From assembly GCA_900095095.1 (NCBI GenBank), contig FMBT01000318.1, positions 391,242-455,241 of the forward strand: DNA of 64,000 nt. Reading direction: 5' to 3'. Positions 10,883 to 20,800 of this stretch are shown one piece after another. A program made the translations under genes and the position numbers. The DNA comes from Fragilariopsis cylindrus CCMP1102. Its lineage: Eukaryota > Bacillariophyta > Bacillariophyceae > Bacillariales > Bacillariaceae. Position 1 is the first letter of the stretch. Every line of letters starts with the position of its first letter. The notes below the pieces were generated by a model. It did no database searches. It worked only from the letters and a program-made list of their open reading frames with translations, and was not told where the DNA came from.

Positions 10883-13140
10883 TTAGGAGGGTACAGATCT
10901 TGGACGAATGATGGTCCAGGTTAGTAGACAATCGGTCGTTTCTGAATGATTTTCTAACCTATAACAGTTTCCCGGTGGAACGCGAAACATATCTCCAGGC
11001 CCTAGAAGGAACCGCTGAGCAGTAGCGGGGTCAAGCTCGCCATCTGGTTCGTCCGGATCTCCATACGCAACTTCAACTGCTTTAGACTGGCAATGGCATA
11101 CAGTAAATGTTTGAGCACATGGTCCAACGGACTCCGAATCTTTTATGCCTTTAGGAGGAAGGACCAAGTTTCCCATAATGTAGCCGACATAGTCGTCGTT
11201 GTCGTCGCTTGGAATGTTGAAGGCCTGTGCCGCTTTCCCTGTAACTTTCCCTTCTACCTTCCTTCTTTTTTTGGAGATAGGAAGGTCGTTTCCTTCCATA
11301 CTAGACGCATAAGCGACAACCTCTACAAATACAAAGAATACAATGTTAGAAATACAAAACAACAGTGGAGTACAACAATCATAGAGTCCACCGCAAAAAA
11401 ACTTCATGAAAATTATAGTAATCTTACTTTGATCGGCAGTGTCGTCGGTGACATCATCCCAGAGATATGCCTATTTATATTATATGAAGAAGATACGACG
11501 GGATATCCGAATCAATTTGGTAAAAAGAGATAGAGAGAAAGTGATAGTGTGAGCAGATAATCATCAAATAGAAGAATTTTAGAGTATTTCTTTGAGGCCT
11601 TGTATTCATTGTATATATTTTTCACGTAACGTACCTCCTCTCCATCATGAAATTTGTACCTTTTTCTTAGTTTTTTGCTATTAAATTCTTCCTCTTGATC
11701 ATTACCTTTTGCATTAGAAGAGACCGGCTTCTTTCCATTCTTTTTTGCACCAGCATTATTTTTAGGTTGTTTCCGTTTCTTATAGGGTGTAGGCAGTGCC
11801 TTTTGAATTCCAGTTACTACCGGCATATTCCCGAAGGCTTCTCCAATATATCCATCTTCATTATGAGCACCATATTCCATTTTCTCGTTCCTCCAATACT
11901 GAAGTGGCTTAACTTTAGCACGTTTCGACCTTCTCGATCCATCCTCATCGTAGTCTGGTGAGCCTTCTACCAATGCCCCGATCGGTACTGACTCATAATC
12001 CCTATTTGCTATGGGTATACCCTGTGGTGAGAATACAACGTTTCTTTTCTTCTTTTTCTTTTGCTTTTTTCCTTTCTTAACCTTTGGTGTAGATTTACTA
12101 TCTTCTTCTTCGTCGTCATCGTCGTCGCTATCAGATTCAGAATTCTTTTTCTTCTTCTTCTTTTTATCTTTTACATTCCTTAATTTTTCCTTCTCCTTTT
12201 TTGCGCGATTTTCTCTCACAGTCTCAGGTGTTTCAGGATCATGTACCATGTTGAATCCCGGACCCTCATCGTCATCATTATCGTAATCATTAGCACTGGC
12301 ATCGACGGAGTCGTTCTTTTCATCGTCGCTATTATCTAAGCCACCAATATCGTTATCATTTTTCTTTTTTGTTTCCGATTGTTGTCCTCTTTCCTTTTCT
12401 TCGTCTTCCGAATAATCATCTGGAAGAACAGGAGGACCTAAATCATCACCCTCATCGTCTTCTTCTTCATAATCATCACCCCCACCGACAGGAAATTCAT
12501 CCTCTGGACTTGCAGGTTGAAGATTTTCTGTGTTCCCTTTTGCAGCAGCTTGGCGAGCGATAACATCACCATCATCATTTTCTCCTGTTAGACCAGCTTC
12601 CTCGCCACCCTCTTCTGCTTGAGTCAGCAATGCATTTTCAATTTCGCTATCATCTTCCTGGTTTGATTTAGATTCACTTTCCGCACTTTCTTTTCTATCT
12701 TCGTCATCACGAGGACTATAAGGAGCAGTTGACACTCTACTCAAATCCGAAGGACTAGTAAAGTTTCCACCTTTTCTTCTCAATTTCTTTGCGTAATTCA
12801 TTGCTTTGGTGGATACCTTCTCTCCTTCCTCTTCTTCTTCGTCATCACGATCGACTTGTTCTTGTTCTTCTGAAGCACCCGGAAGTTTCATGTTCACTTG
12901 ACGTTTCGGAGTCTTGACCGTTTTCTTTTTTCTCGACGTTTTTGATGATTTTGCGTCCCTATTTTTTCCATCGTCGTCGGACGCATCGTTTTTTTTTAGC
13001 TGTGCTGCTTCAGGAGTACGGGCCGAATCGAACCATTCATCAGCATTATCGTTTCCTACCTTCTCTTCAATAATAACACCTGAACGTCCTCCTGCATTGG
13101 TCTTCGTTTTCGTTTTTTGATTTCCTCTTGTTTTCGTCAT
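10883..13140 (-). CDS. CENPC: CENP-C / Mif2 inner kinetochore protein
   Basis: CENP-C binds the CENP-A nucleosome and recruits the outer kinetochore. Three exons join in frame to 662 aa: 11635-13140 (GTACGT donor), 11428-11470 (a 43-nt microexon) and 10883-11322. Exon 1 is a long acidic and Lys-rich disordered region. Near residues 404-425 it carries the CENP-C signature RRSKRAKVKPLQYWRNEK, with the invariant Arg and Trp. Exons 2 and 3 encode the Mif2 cupin dimerisation domain, seen in VLPPKGIK, RFLLGPGDMFRVPPGNCYRL and the final WTIIRP. The microexon supplies AYLWDDVTDDTADQ, the strand leading into the cupin. Without splicing, the two halves would look like unrelated ORFs. Confidence 0.88.
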
Positions 13141-13670
13141 TTTTTTGTGTTGTTGTCTCTATTTAAAAATTGTACCGTTAGTTAACTTAAATAGTGTGAT
13201 TGTTGTGAATGAATTCGACTTGGTACAGTATGTGTTCTCGTTTGAGTTTGATTGCTTTCAAGCCACCGTCAAGAAGGTGTGTAATGATCTGAAATGGAAA
13301 TGGAAATGGACGGTATATCTCTCTTTCTTCGTCTCTTTTGTATTGACACGGGATCTTGTCAGTTTGTGTTGTGTTGTCTAGTGTTGTTTGTTTGAATGTT
13401 TGTTTTTTCGTCTCAACGCTTTTAATCACGCTCAAAATAAATCGTAGAACAAGTAAGATGTTTTTTGTTAAATACACAAATTTACTTATGGAGACGCGCC
13501 CGAATTTTTTCAGGTCACTTTCTCGCGTGATGTTCGGTCATAATTTGGAATATCATCGTCACAAGTAAAACAATCGAAACAGTTTCAAACAGAAAGCAAT
13601 CACCAACAATTCGTCGTCGTCGTCGTCGTCGTAGTCGTAGTCGTTCTTATTCAACCAAAATAGTACCAGC
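13141..13670. other. Divergent spacer between CENP-C and the ShK gene
   Basis: 530 bp between two divergent starts. A CGTCGT trinucleotide run (about 13606-13640) lies in the probable 5' UTR of the ShK gene. No coding sequence is supported. Confidence 0.55.
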
Positions 13671-14267
13671 ATGAAGAACTTTGTATTATTATTTTCCTTC
13701 TTAGTTCTGCTGCAAGAAATTATAATATGTAGTAGTGCCGAAAGGAAACAAACAACAAGTACAAGTACAAGTAGTAGTATTGACACAAACAAACTTATCG
13801 TCAAGACGGAATGCCTTGCAACCGATGAAGATTATCGTTCCTTTCATTGTTTAGGTGCGCCTGCAGAATCTATAAGAGTACAGTGTGTCGACGAAAATGA
13901 AAATTGTGCAGATTGGGCTAATAAAGGTGAATGTCAAAATAATCAACAATATATGTTAACAGATTGTCGAAAATCATGCAAGTCATGTATTGATCTTCAT
14001 GGTGGTAGTAGTGGTAGTGGTGGTGGTGGTGTTCAACAAATTGCAGTAAAAGAAGATTCACGACAAAAAATTCTAAATCGTTTATATGAAACACAAGAAT
14101 ATCTTCATCGTGAGGCGAGACGAAATATACAAACAATGAAACATTGTGTTAATAAACATTCTGAATGTACCCACTGGTGGAGTATTGGGGAATGTAATAC
14201 AAACTCTGGTTTTATGCATGCTGAATGCAGTCCAGCTTGTCAAACATGTAAAAAGATAGTACAATAA
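13671..14267 (+). CDS. Secreted protein with two ShK (ShKT) domains
   Basis: This 198-aa protein opens with a clear signal peptide (KNFVLLFSFLVLLQEIIIC, then SSAER). Two six-cysteine ShKT domains follow, near residues 65-104 (from CVDENENCADWANKGEC to CRKSCKSC) and 159-195 (from CVNKHSECTHWW to CSPACQTC). They are joined by a Gly/Ser linker and a charged helix. The ShKT fold is named after a sea-anemone peptide, but it is widespread as an accessory module in secreted enzymes and surface proteins. Nothing here implies toxicity. No enzyme domain is attached. The function is unknown, and it is likely secreted or in the cell wall. Confidence 0.85.
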   Translation: MKNFVLLFSFLVLLQEIIICSSAERKQTTSTSTSSSIDTNKLIVKTECLATDEDYRSFHCLGAPAESIRVQCVDENENCADWANKGECQNNQQYMLTDCRKSCKSCIDLHGGSSGSGGGGVQQIAVKEDSRQKILNRLYETQEYLHREARRNIQTMKHCVNKHSECTHWWSIGECNTNSGFMHAECSPACQTCKKIVQ

Positions 14268-14510
14268 AAAAAGAAAGAAAGGAATATATATAATATAATA
14301 TATAATACATATATATCATATAAATTTATATTAGGATCCTGATTCATTTTCACATTGAATTTGAATGTGTTTCAACCAACTAATGATGATGATGATGATA
14401 GTGATAATGTATGAGTTTAAATTGGAATAAGCATAGATATAGATATCCAATTTCAATACGAGTCAGTCATTATTAGTGTTTGATTAATAAATAGGTAAAA
14501 TTCAAAAATT

Positions 14511-15563
14511 CTATTTCCTTCTACGACCTTGTTTCTTTTGCTGTTGTTTCATCTTTTTTCGTTGACTAAACTTAGCATTACTTGTGCTTGTATGTCGGTG
14601 ATCTACTCTATTACTTTCATTGAATTGAGATGTCAATCCTCGTCCTCCTCGTCCAGAGGATACTAATAATACCTCTAACATCTTTTGTGAATCGTAAACT
14701 TCTGATGGTTCCTTGATTTCAATTAAAAGAGGCCAATTCGTCATCATTTTATATATTGTGTTCAAGCTGCTGCTGCTGTTGCTATTATCATTATTATCGC
14801 GGTTCAAACTCAAATGACCTTGAAACTTTTTCATATCTCCTCCTAATTCCTTAAGAATTTTGTGTACATTATCTGAGGCTTTATCCATTGTAATTTTACC
14901 CAATGGATATCGTAATGGCGTCGAGGAGGGTCTTACTAGTGGTAAAGTGTTCTTCCATACTAGAATTTCATCTCCTTGTTGTTGTTGTTGTTGTCTTTGC
15001 TGCGGATGTTATTGTTATTGTTATTGTTATTGTTTTTTATTGTTATTGTTATTGTTATTGTTATTGTTATTGTTATTGTTATTGTTACTCGAAGTCGAAA
15101 CCGGTGATGAGGATTTGTAGGCAATTTTAGATATTAATGAATTTGGATACAATGTAAAAGCAGCCTGAATGAAAAGGCTCAATCCTAGTCCACCAAGTCC
15201 GTAGTAGGAATTGATATGAAGGTCGTCAATTGGAGAAGAATTCACAGCCGGGATGAAGTCAGCGACATACCATACCCAATAAATAGAATTTAAAGATGAC
15301 ACAAAAAATGATGCTCTTGGCATAATATCTCGGTTTGTATCTCGTTGATACAGTATTGAAATATTCTTACTGTCATTATCATTTTCATCGTCATCCTTTT
15401 TCTTTTCCTTTTTCTCCTGCTGACTCTTGTCGATACTACTTGAAGAAAATGACGCCAGTTTCTGTGATATATGATGTACAAGTATACCTGTAATTGGTAG
15501 TCTCTTTCGAACAACGGAGTGTAATTGGTATTGACTGCATCTACTACGTACTAATCCGAACAT
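14511..15563 (-). CDS. TMEM223-like two-helix (mitochondrial) membrane protein
   Basis: Proposed exons 15089-15563 and 14511-14974 join in frame to 312 aa across a 114-bp GT-AG intron (GTAACA donor, CAAG acceptor). That intron consists largely of a TTGTTA hexanucleotide repeat. The N-terminus is Arg/Ser-rich, as in mitochondrial presequences. Two hydrophobic segments follow (around FFVSSLNSIYWVWYVADF and YGLGGLGLSLFIQAAF). The soluble C-terminal part includes LGKITMDKASDN and WPLLIEIKEPSEVYDS, and the tail is basic. The topology and the small C-terminal domain resemble TMEM223, but the match is from memory of the family's shape. Reading straight through the repeat gives stops, so either the intron is real or the gene is broken there. 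Confidence 0.5.
15001..15086. repeat. TTGTTA hexanucleotide repeat
   Basis: More than ten (TTATTG) units with one T-rich interruption near 15034. It lies in the proposed intron of the TMEM223-like gene. If translated it gives poly-Asn and then in-frame stops. Confidence 0.9.
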
Positions 15564-15845
15564 GATGGGTCGAGAAGATTGACGTCGTACGTCGTACAGC
15601 TAGATGTGGCAGGTACAATCAAATAAGTATTGAAGTCTATTATCAGTGTGTATGATAGTACAATGATCAATATGAGATAAGAGAGATAGAGCTGAAGAAT
15701 GAAATGATCGTAAATCGTCAATCTTGAAATCGTCGGCATCAGCTCTTCACATCAACAAAATAAAAAATCAATCGACACGTCCGTCCGTCGTTCTTATCGC
15801 AAGACATAAACAATAAACACAATTTAAAACATAAAATTGACTACT

Positions 15846-16401
15846 CTACGCGCGTGGAAAACTGGGAATTCCCAGTTTAATTTTTTTCTAGCAAATACGC
15901 GATAAAATGTGAATTTATGAGGAAAAGTACTACTGTATGGAGTGTCTGATAAATCAAAGACAACATGCTCAAAAGTGTTAATAGTAATGTAACAATCTAT
16001 TCTATTACATATAAGGAAAAACATGGTGTAGTTAATTTGACTTATTTTTGTTTCAGGAGGGTACTGATATGGATTTAGTACAATCTGAATTAACCATGAT
16101 TTAACTAGTGAAAAACACTGGCAATTTTGGCCAAAAATACTACTTACTCACCGGTAGATTATTTTCCAGTTTGACAGGGAAAAATTATACTTTAAATACT
16201 TCATCTTGTTCAAATTTTCAAGATCTATCTGTCTATATCTGTAGTTTGTTCAGAAACCTTATATTTATTGATTTATTAGCCTATTGCAACTGGTACAAAT
16301 TTTGAAAAATGAAATAAAATGGACCAGTAAACTGCGCGCTTTTACTAGTTCAAAAAAAATAATTCCCAGTTTTCCACTTTCCCAGTTTCCCACACGCGTA
16401 G
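15846..16401. mobile_element. MITE-like non-autonomous DNA transposon, 556 bp
   Basis: The ends are inverted copies: CTACGCGYGTGGRAAACTGGG is shared, with further matches inwards through GTGGAAAACTGGGAATT and T-rich/CTAG segments for over 40 bp. TACT at 15842-15845 and at 16402-16405 directly flanks the element, consistent with a 4-bp target-site duplication. The interior is AT-rich and has no supported ORF. It sits between the divergent starts of the TMEM223-like gene and the WWYA-domain gene, about 220 bp upstream of the latter's start codon. The superfamily is not assigned. Confidence 0.65.
15859..15878. repeat. 20-bp perfect palindrome in the left MITE end
   Basis: AAACTGGGAATTCCCAGTTT, part of the left inverted end. 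The right end instead carries the CTGGGAA motif twice in the same direction. Confidence 0.85.
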
Positions 16402-16618
16402 TACTGCTTTTTGTACGCGTTAAAACCCGTGCGTTGTTTTACATGAAGTTTTTAATTGTTACAACTCCACTTCACACTTTCACACTTCATAGCTACTCTC
16501 CTTCGATTGCGATAGTACATTGTTACCTTCTTCTTGCTAGTACGCATCTCATAAATAGATTACGTACAGAACGACGCAATAATAATCGTCTTTGTCATAT
16601 ATTAAAAAAGCAACCATT

Positions 16619-17506
16619 ATGCCTACTATTAATAGCAGCAGTGACGAGGCGGAATTCGGTGGTGATGGCAGTAACGACGAGGGGGATGCTGAGGAAGTCA
16701 TTGGTGGAAGCCGAAGTCGTCGTTCATCCCGTGGATCGGCGGTGACCTACAATGAGGATGATAACGATAACGAGGAGGAGGAAGAGGAGGAGGAGGAAGA
16801 AGACGAGAATGCAGGCGAAGATGACGATAGTGATGAGGACGCAGGCGAAGATGACGACGACGATGATGATGATGATGATGATGATATTCCTCTATCTGCA
16901 TTGAAGAGTGCTTCGCCCGCCAAGAAGAAGAAAGTAGCCGCTAAAGCAAAACCTAAACCTAAACCTAAAGCCAAAGCTAAAAAACCGGCAAAGAAGAAGG
17001 CCAAGACTACAGCTACAAAGATTACTCCTTCTGGAAGTAGTAACGACACGTACAGCTCACCATCCTTTGCTCTATACGGGACAGATTCTAGCAAGGGACA
17101 GCTTATTCAAAAACTTTTATGTCGTTGGTGGTACGCTATATCTTGGCCAGATCCATCGTGTATCCCTAAGACGCCACCAAAGAATTATGACACAATGGAT
17201 GGCTTTCCGGGAGTGTATATATGTACCCATGGGGATGAAGTGGGTACCATCAAGGACTTTCGCGACAAATCAACCGCACCGCATTTCAATAACTTTGCCA
17301 AGATGACGTCGGAAGAATTACGCGATTTACTCATCAAAGCTATCAACGAACAAAAGACACAACTTAGTGAATCAGAAGGTACGGGGACCAGTACTGAAAA
17401 GGAATTAAACTCAATGTTGAAATGGGCAACAAAGTTGAACGTTAAAAAGGCTGATAAAGATGCTGAAAAGGTATTAAAAGCAAACAAATTATCTATTCCT
17501 GAATGA
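16619..17506 (+). CDS. Acidic/Lys-rich nuclear-type protein with conserved WWYA-W domain of unknown function
   Basis: The start is ATG 16619 (MPTINSSSDEAEFGG), giving 295 aa; the frame is open further upstream only through a non-ATG codon. Residues 1-95 are strongly acidic, with Glu and Asp runs. Residues 97-140 form a Lys/Pro/Ala-rich, histone H1-like basic stretch coded by a CCTAAA-type repeat. The C-terminal half looks folded: LIQKLLCRWWYAISWPDP, then DGFPGVYICTHGDEVGTIKD and APHFNNFAKMTSEELRDLL, then a charged helix. I do not recognise this domain as a named family. Charge pattern and basic stretch suggest chromatin or nucleolar association, which is an inference. Confidence 0.75.
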   Translation: MPTINSSSDEAEFGGDGSNDEGDAEEVIGGSRSRRSSRGSAVTYNEDDNDNEEEEEEEEEEDENAGEDDDSDEDAGEDDDDDDDDDDDDIPLSALKSASPAKKKKVAAKAKPKPKPKAKAKKPAKKKAKTTATKITPSGSSNDTYSSPSFALYGTDSSKGQLIQKLLCRWWYAISWPDPSCIPKTPPKNYDTMDGFPGVYICTHGDEVGTIKDFRDKSTAPHFNNFAKMTSEELRDLLIKAINEQKTQLSESEGTGTSTEKELNSMLKWATKLNVKKADKDAEKVLKANKLSIPE

Positions 17507-17816
17507 TAACATATAACATTAATAAGTACATGTATTTAATTCATTTCTTTAACATCGAAGAGATAACGCAGTATTTGAAGTGTCTATCGTATTGAATATA
17601 GAGCACGGGTAAGTGTATAGATAAGATTCTATAAAAAATTAGGTACAACATAAATATCAATTAATGTATGATTATAGAGTATTCAAATATTTCATTTTTA
17701 TTATTACTACAATTAATTGTACTGTATTGATTATCATTAGAATTATTCATACATCATCATGAATCATGAAACAAATAGAAAATATAGAAAATTAAAGGAA
17801 AATTATGTTTTGCTCT
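17507..17816. other. Convergent 3' spacer
   Basis: AT-rich 310 bp between convergent genes. Nothing recognised. Confidence 0.6.
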
Positions 17817-20800
17817 TTAGCGTAAGCTCATACTAGCTTCTTCCTCTTTGCAAATATCAGGCCGGAGTGCATTTCGAGCACCGAGAAGCGTGTATGACGC
17901 TGCTTCTGTGGCACCCGTCAAAGGTGCCACAAGTAGCACAGGTATGCCTTTTATTACGCTTGTCAAAGCACCTGTCATACCATTTCGCATAAATTCTCGA
18001 TAAGGGACAATCACGACTTTGTAATTAGCAGCATTGATTCCTCGGGCCAAGCTTTTAGCAGCGTGTTGTCTCGCATCGCCAATTCCCTTAGGGACCGACA
18101 GGGGACGAGATGGGAACGGGTTGGTGACATCGTTTAGGCCCTTACGTCCCAGAGAATCTGCCATAATATCCGCAGCAAACTTTGTCAGATTGGATGATGT
18201 CGTCAAGGTTTGAAAAATAACAGTTTCCGCTAGAGATTTCATTCCTTTCTTCATGGCCCTTTGAATGCTATCTCCCTGCTTAAAAGCTTCATATGGGAGA
18301 ATGACAAGATCCGTCAATCCCTGTCCGACGTCTGTAAAGGGCTCAAAAGGACGAGCATTGGCAAGAAATTTGTGTAGTTGAGTGCCGCAAATCTCTTTTA
18401 TCCAGCATGACACTATTTCACCAAAAACTGGACCTAGTCCAAGTGAATCGACCACAATAACTTCATCGAGCGTGATCACCATTCTCTGGATCGGGCTCAA
18501 ATTGACAAGTTCGACAATACTACCTTCCCGAAGAGCTGATACATCAATTCGAGTTGGATAGTAGTCAACTTTTACCTTCCACGATTTGATCTTAAAGGTT
18601 TTGAAACGAGGCGGTGGGAAGAGGTGAAGTTTCGAAGACCATTTCTCCGGATCATTTATCTTCCCACTATCATCATTATCCTCGTTGTTGAAAAATGCTT
18701 TCATAAAAGTGATCGCACGTTGGTCAAGCAGACATCTCATAGGCATAAGTTGAACAGTTACATCACATTCATCGCTTTCAATTTCATTCTCTTTCGTAAT
18801 CTTGTTTTTCGGTGCCCAAGTTGTCATACTTAGCATTAATGTACCGAACCGTGTGTCACGAGGATGTTCTTCGTCATTGCTCCATTCACCAAACATCTTG
18901 ATGGGCCTGGAACCACTCACTGTTTCTGCGATGAAAAATTTCGAGACAGCGAGTTCAAGAATCGATTGTAATCGACGAGTCTTAGACTGTTCGTACGAAT
19001 CCATTCTCAAAGATACTCCATTGAACGATATTTGAAAGAAAACGCTCGGTTTTCTACCGCTCAGACGCAAATGTTTCTGACGATTTATGATCGATGCTCT
19101 GTCTTCCGGGAGAGGTACCTCCTCAAAAAATGCTTTCGATTCCATATCTTCGGTGTCTAAGAGTTCTCCCATTAATTTTGACTTTTTACGTTCCGAAGCT
19201 TTGTCTTTCATTCTGTCCTTTTTCTCTTGGAGGATTTGTGATGGTAGAGGTTCGATAACAAACATCCTACCTGGTCTCGATGCAGCTTCCTTTTGTTGAA
19301 TGGAACATTTGTCAGGCCAGTCATACCCGTCGAAGAATCGTACCTTCACACTTAGTTTATGTATTAAAAGTCGTGATTTGAGAAATAGATCCGTAGTCTT
19401 TCCCACAAAAGTTCGTGCCCCCATGTCGCCTTCTGATAGTGGATCTGCGGTGATATGTTGTGGAAAGTGCTGGTGTATAATCTTTGATGGGAATACACCT
19501 CCGTTGGTGGTATTTTGAGACGTGTTGTACCATCCAGCTATTTGCTCATCGCCAGGTGGGACCATAGGTCCAGCTGATGGATCCTTATCTACAGTCGTCC
19601 ATTCGTGTCCATCAAGTAGAAATTCGAGTGAATTATTTTTCGGTAGTACTGAAGTTTGGATGACAGGAATAATACGCTGATCCATTTTTTGTTTCGACCT
19701 GTCACAAACTTCCTCTTCCATTCTGGTCGTATCAGGTGCAGGCAAGGAATTAGATCCAATAATCTTCAACTCTGCAATATCCTTATCTGTCAAAGCTGTT
19801 AACTTTGCCTGTAACTCTCCAACCGAGCTCACAAAACAGGTGAAAGAATCCCTGCAAGAATGTACTGAAAGTGTCCCCAAAGTTAGGTTTATGGTAAGAG
19901 GCGGCTCCTTTGAAGGCTTGGATTTCGATTCTGCATTTTTGTTCACATTTATCGCAATTGCATCGATCGTATCAAGAGAGAGGACGTTGACAAAATCGAG
20001 CTCTCTCAGTATTGCCTCTGGCATCGTTCCGAACAAAGATGTTGCAGGTACAGCACGAACTTTTTCTTCTTTCGCTAACAACGAAGATCGACAAAGACGA
20101 GTATTTTCATTTATGTGTGAGTTTTCAGCCATGCTACGGGTGATGTGATATGTCACGTCACCAATAGATAAGCTATACGCTTGCTTGAGACCAGTGGGCT
20201 TCATCAAATTGCTAGATAAACGAAAGTCACCGATTCTTATGATACTTTTTGACACGGTCTCAAAATATTTCGGTGACTGGTAATCTATATTTACGTCAGC
20301 GCAGGAGACAAAAAGTCGTGTCATTGATACTTCGGTTTCGTCAGATAAATCCTCTTTAGCTTCTAACTCGATCCTTGGGGATGTTGTCGTTCTTTTTCCT
20401 TGATTGAAAATAGAGAAATTTAATAGTCGTTGAATCCAATCGGAATCAACATTATATCTATATGTCAAATGATAGAGTGTCAGATGGATTCGATTCTGTC
20501 TGAGCGAATTTGTCTTCCCTGGATCGAGTGACGAGAGATCAATAAAGTCGACTAAAATAGATGGTATCTCGTGTGATATGGGCGTAAAAAGATGTGAACG
20601 GAATATGATTGGCACAACCGAAAACTCAGAGAAGGCCCCAATACCATCTTTCAATGTTCGGAAACGATCTTTGACAGGTTTCTGTCGACGATCGACTTTG
20701 GTTTTTGATAATGTTCCAAGGGACGAGTAAAGACAAAATTCATGACTGAATACTCGAAAATGTTTCATCTCGGTTCCAACAAAAAAGGAATGTGATTTGA

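Noticed and set aside
13671-14267. Reading the ShK protein as a toxin gene
   Set aside because: ShKT modules are common accessory domains in non-toxic secreted proteins. No toxin-specific feature is visible.
16950-16980. CCTAAA repeats resembling telomere sequence
   Set aside because: They lie inside a coding exon and encode a Lys-Pro run. There are too few units, and the sense is explained by the protein.
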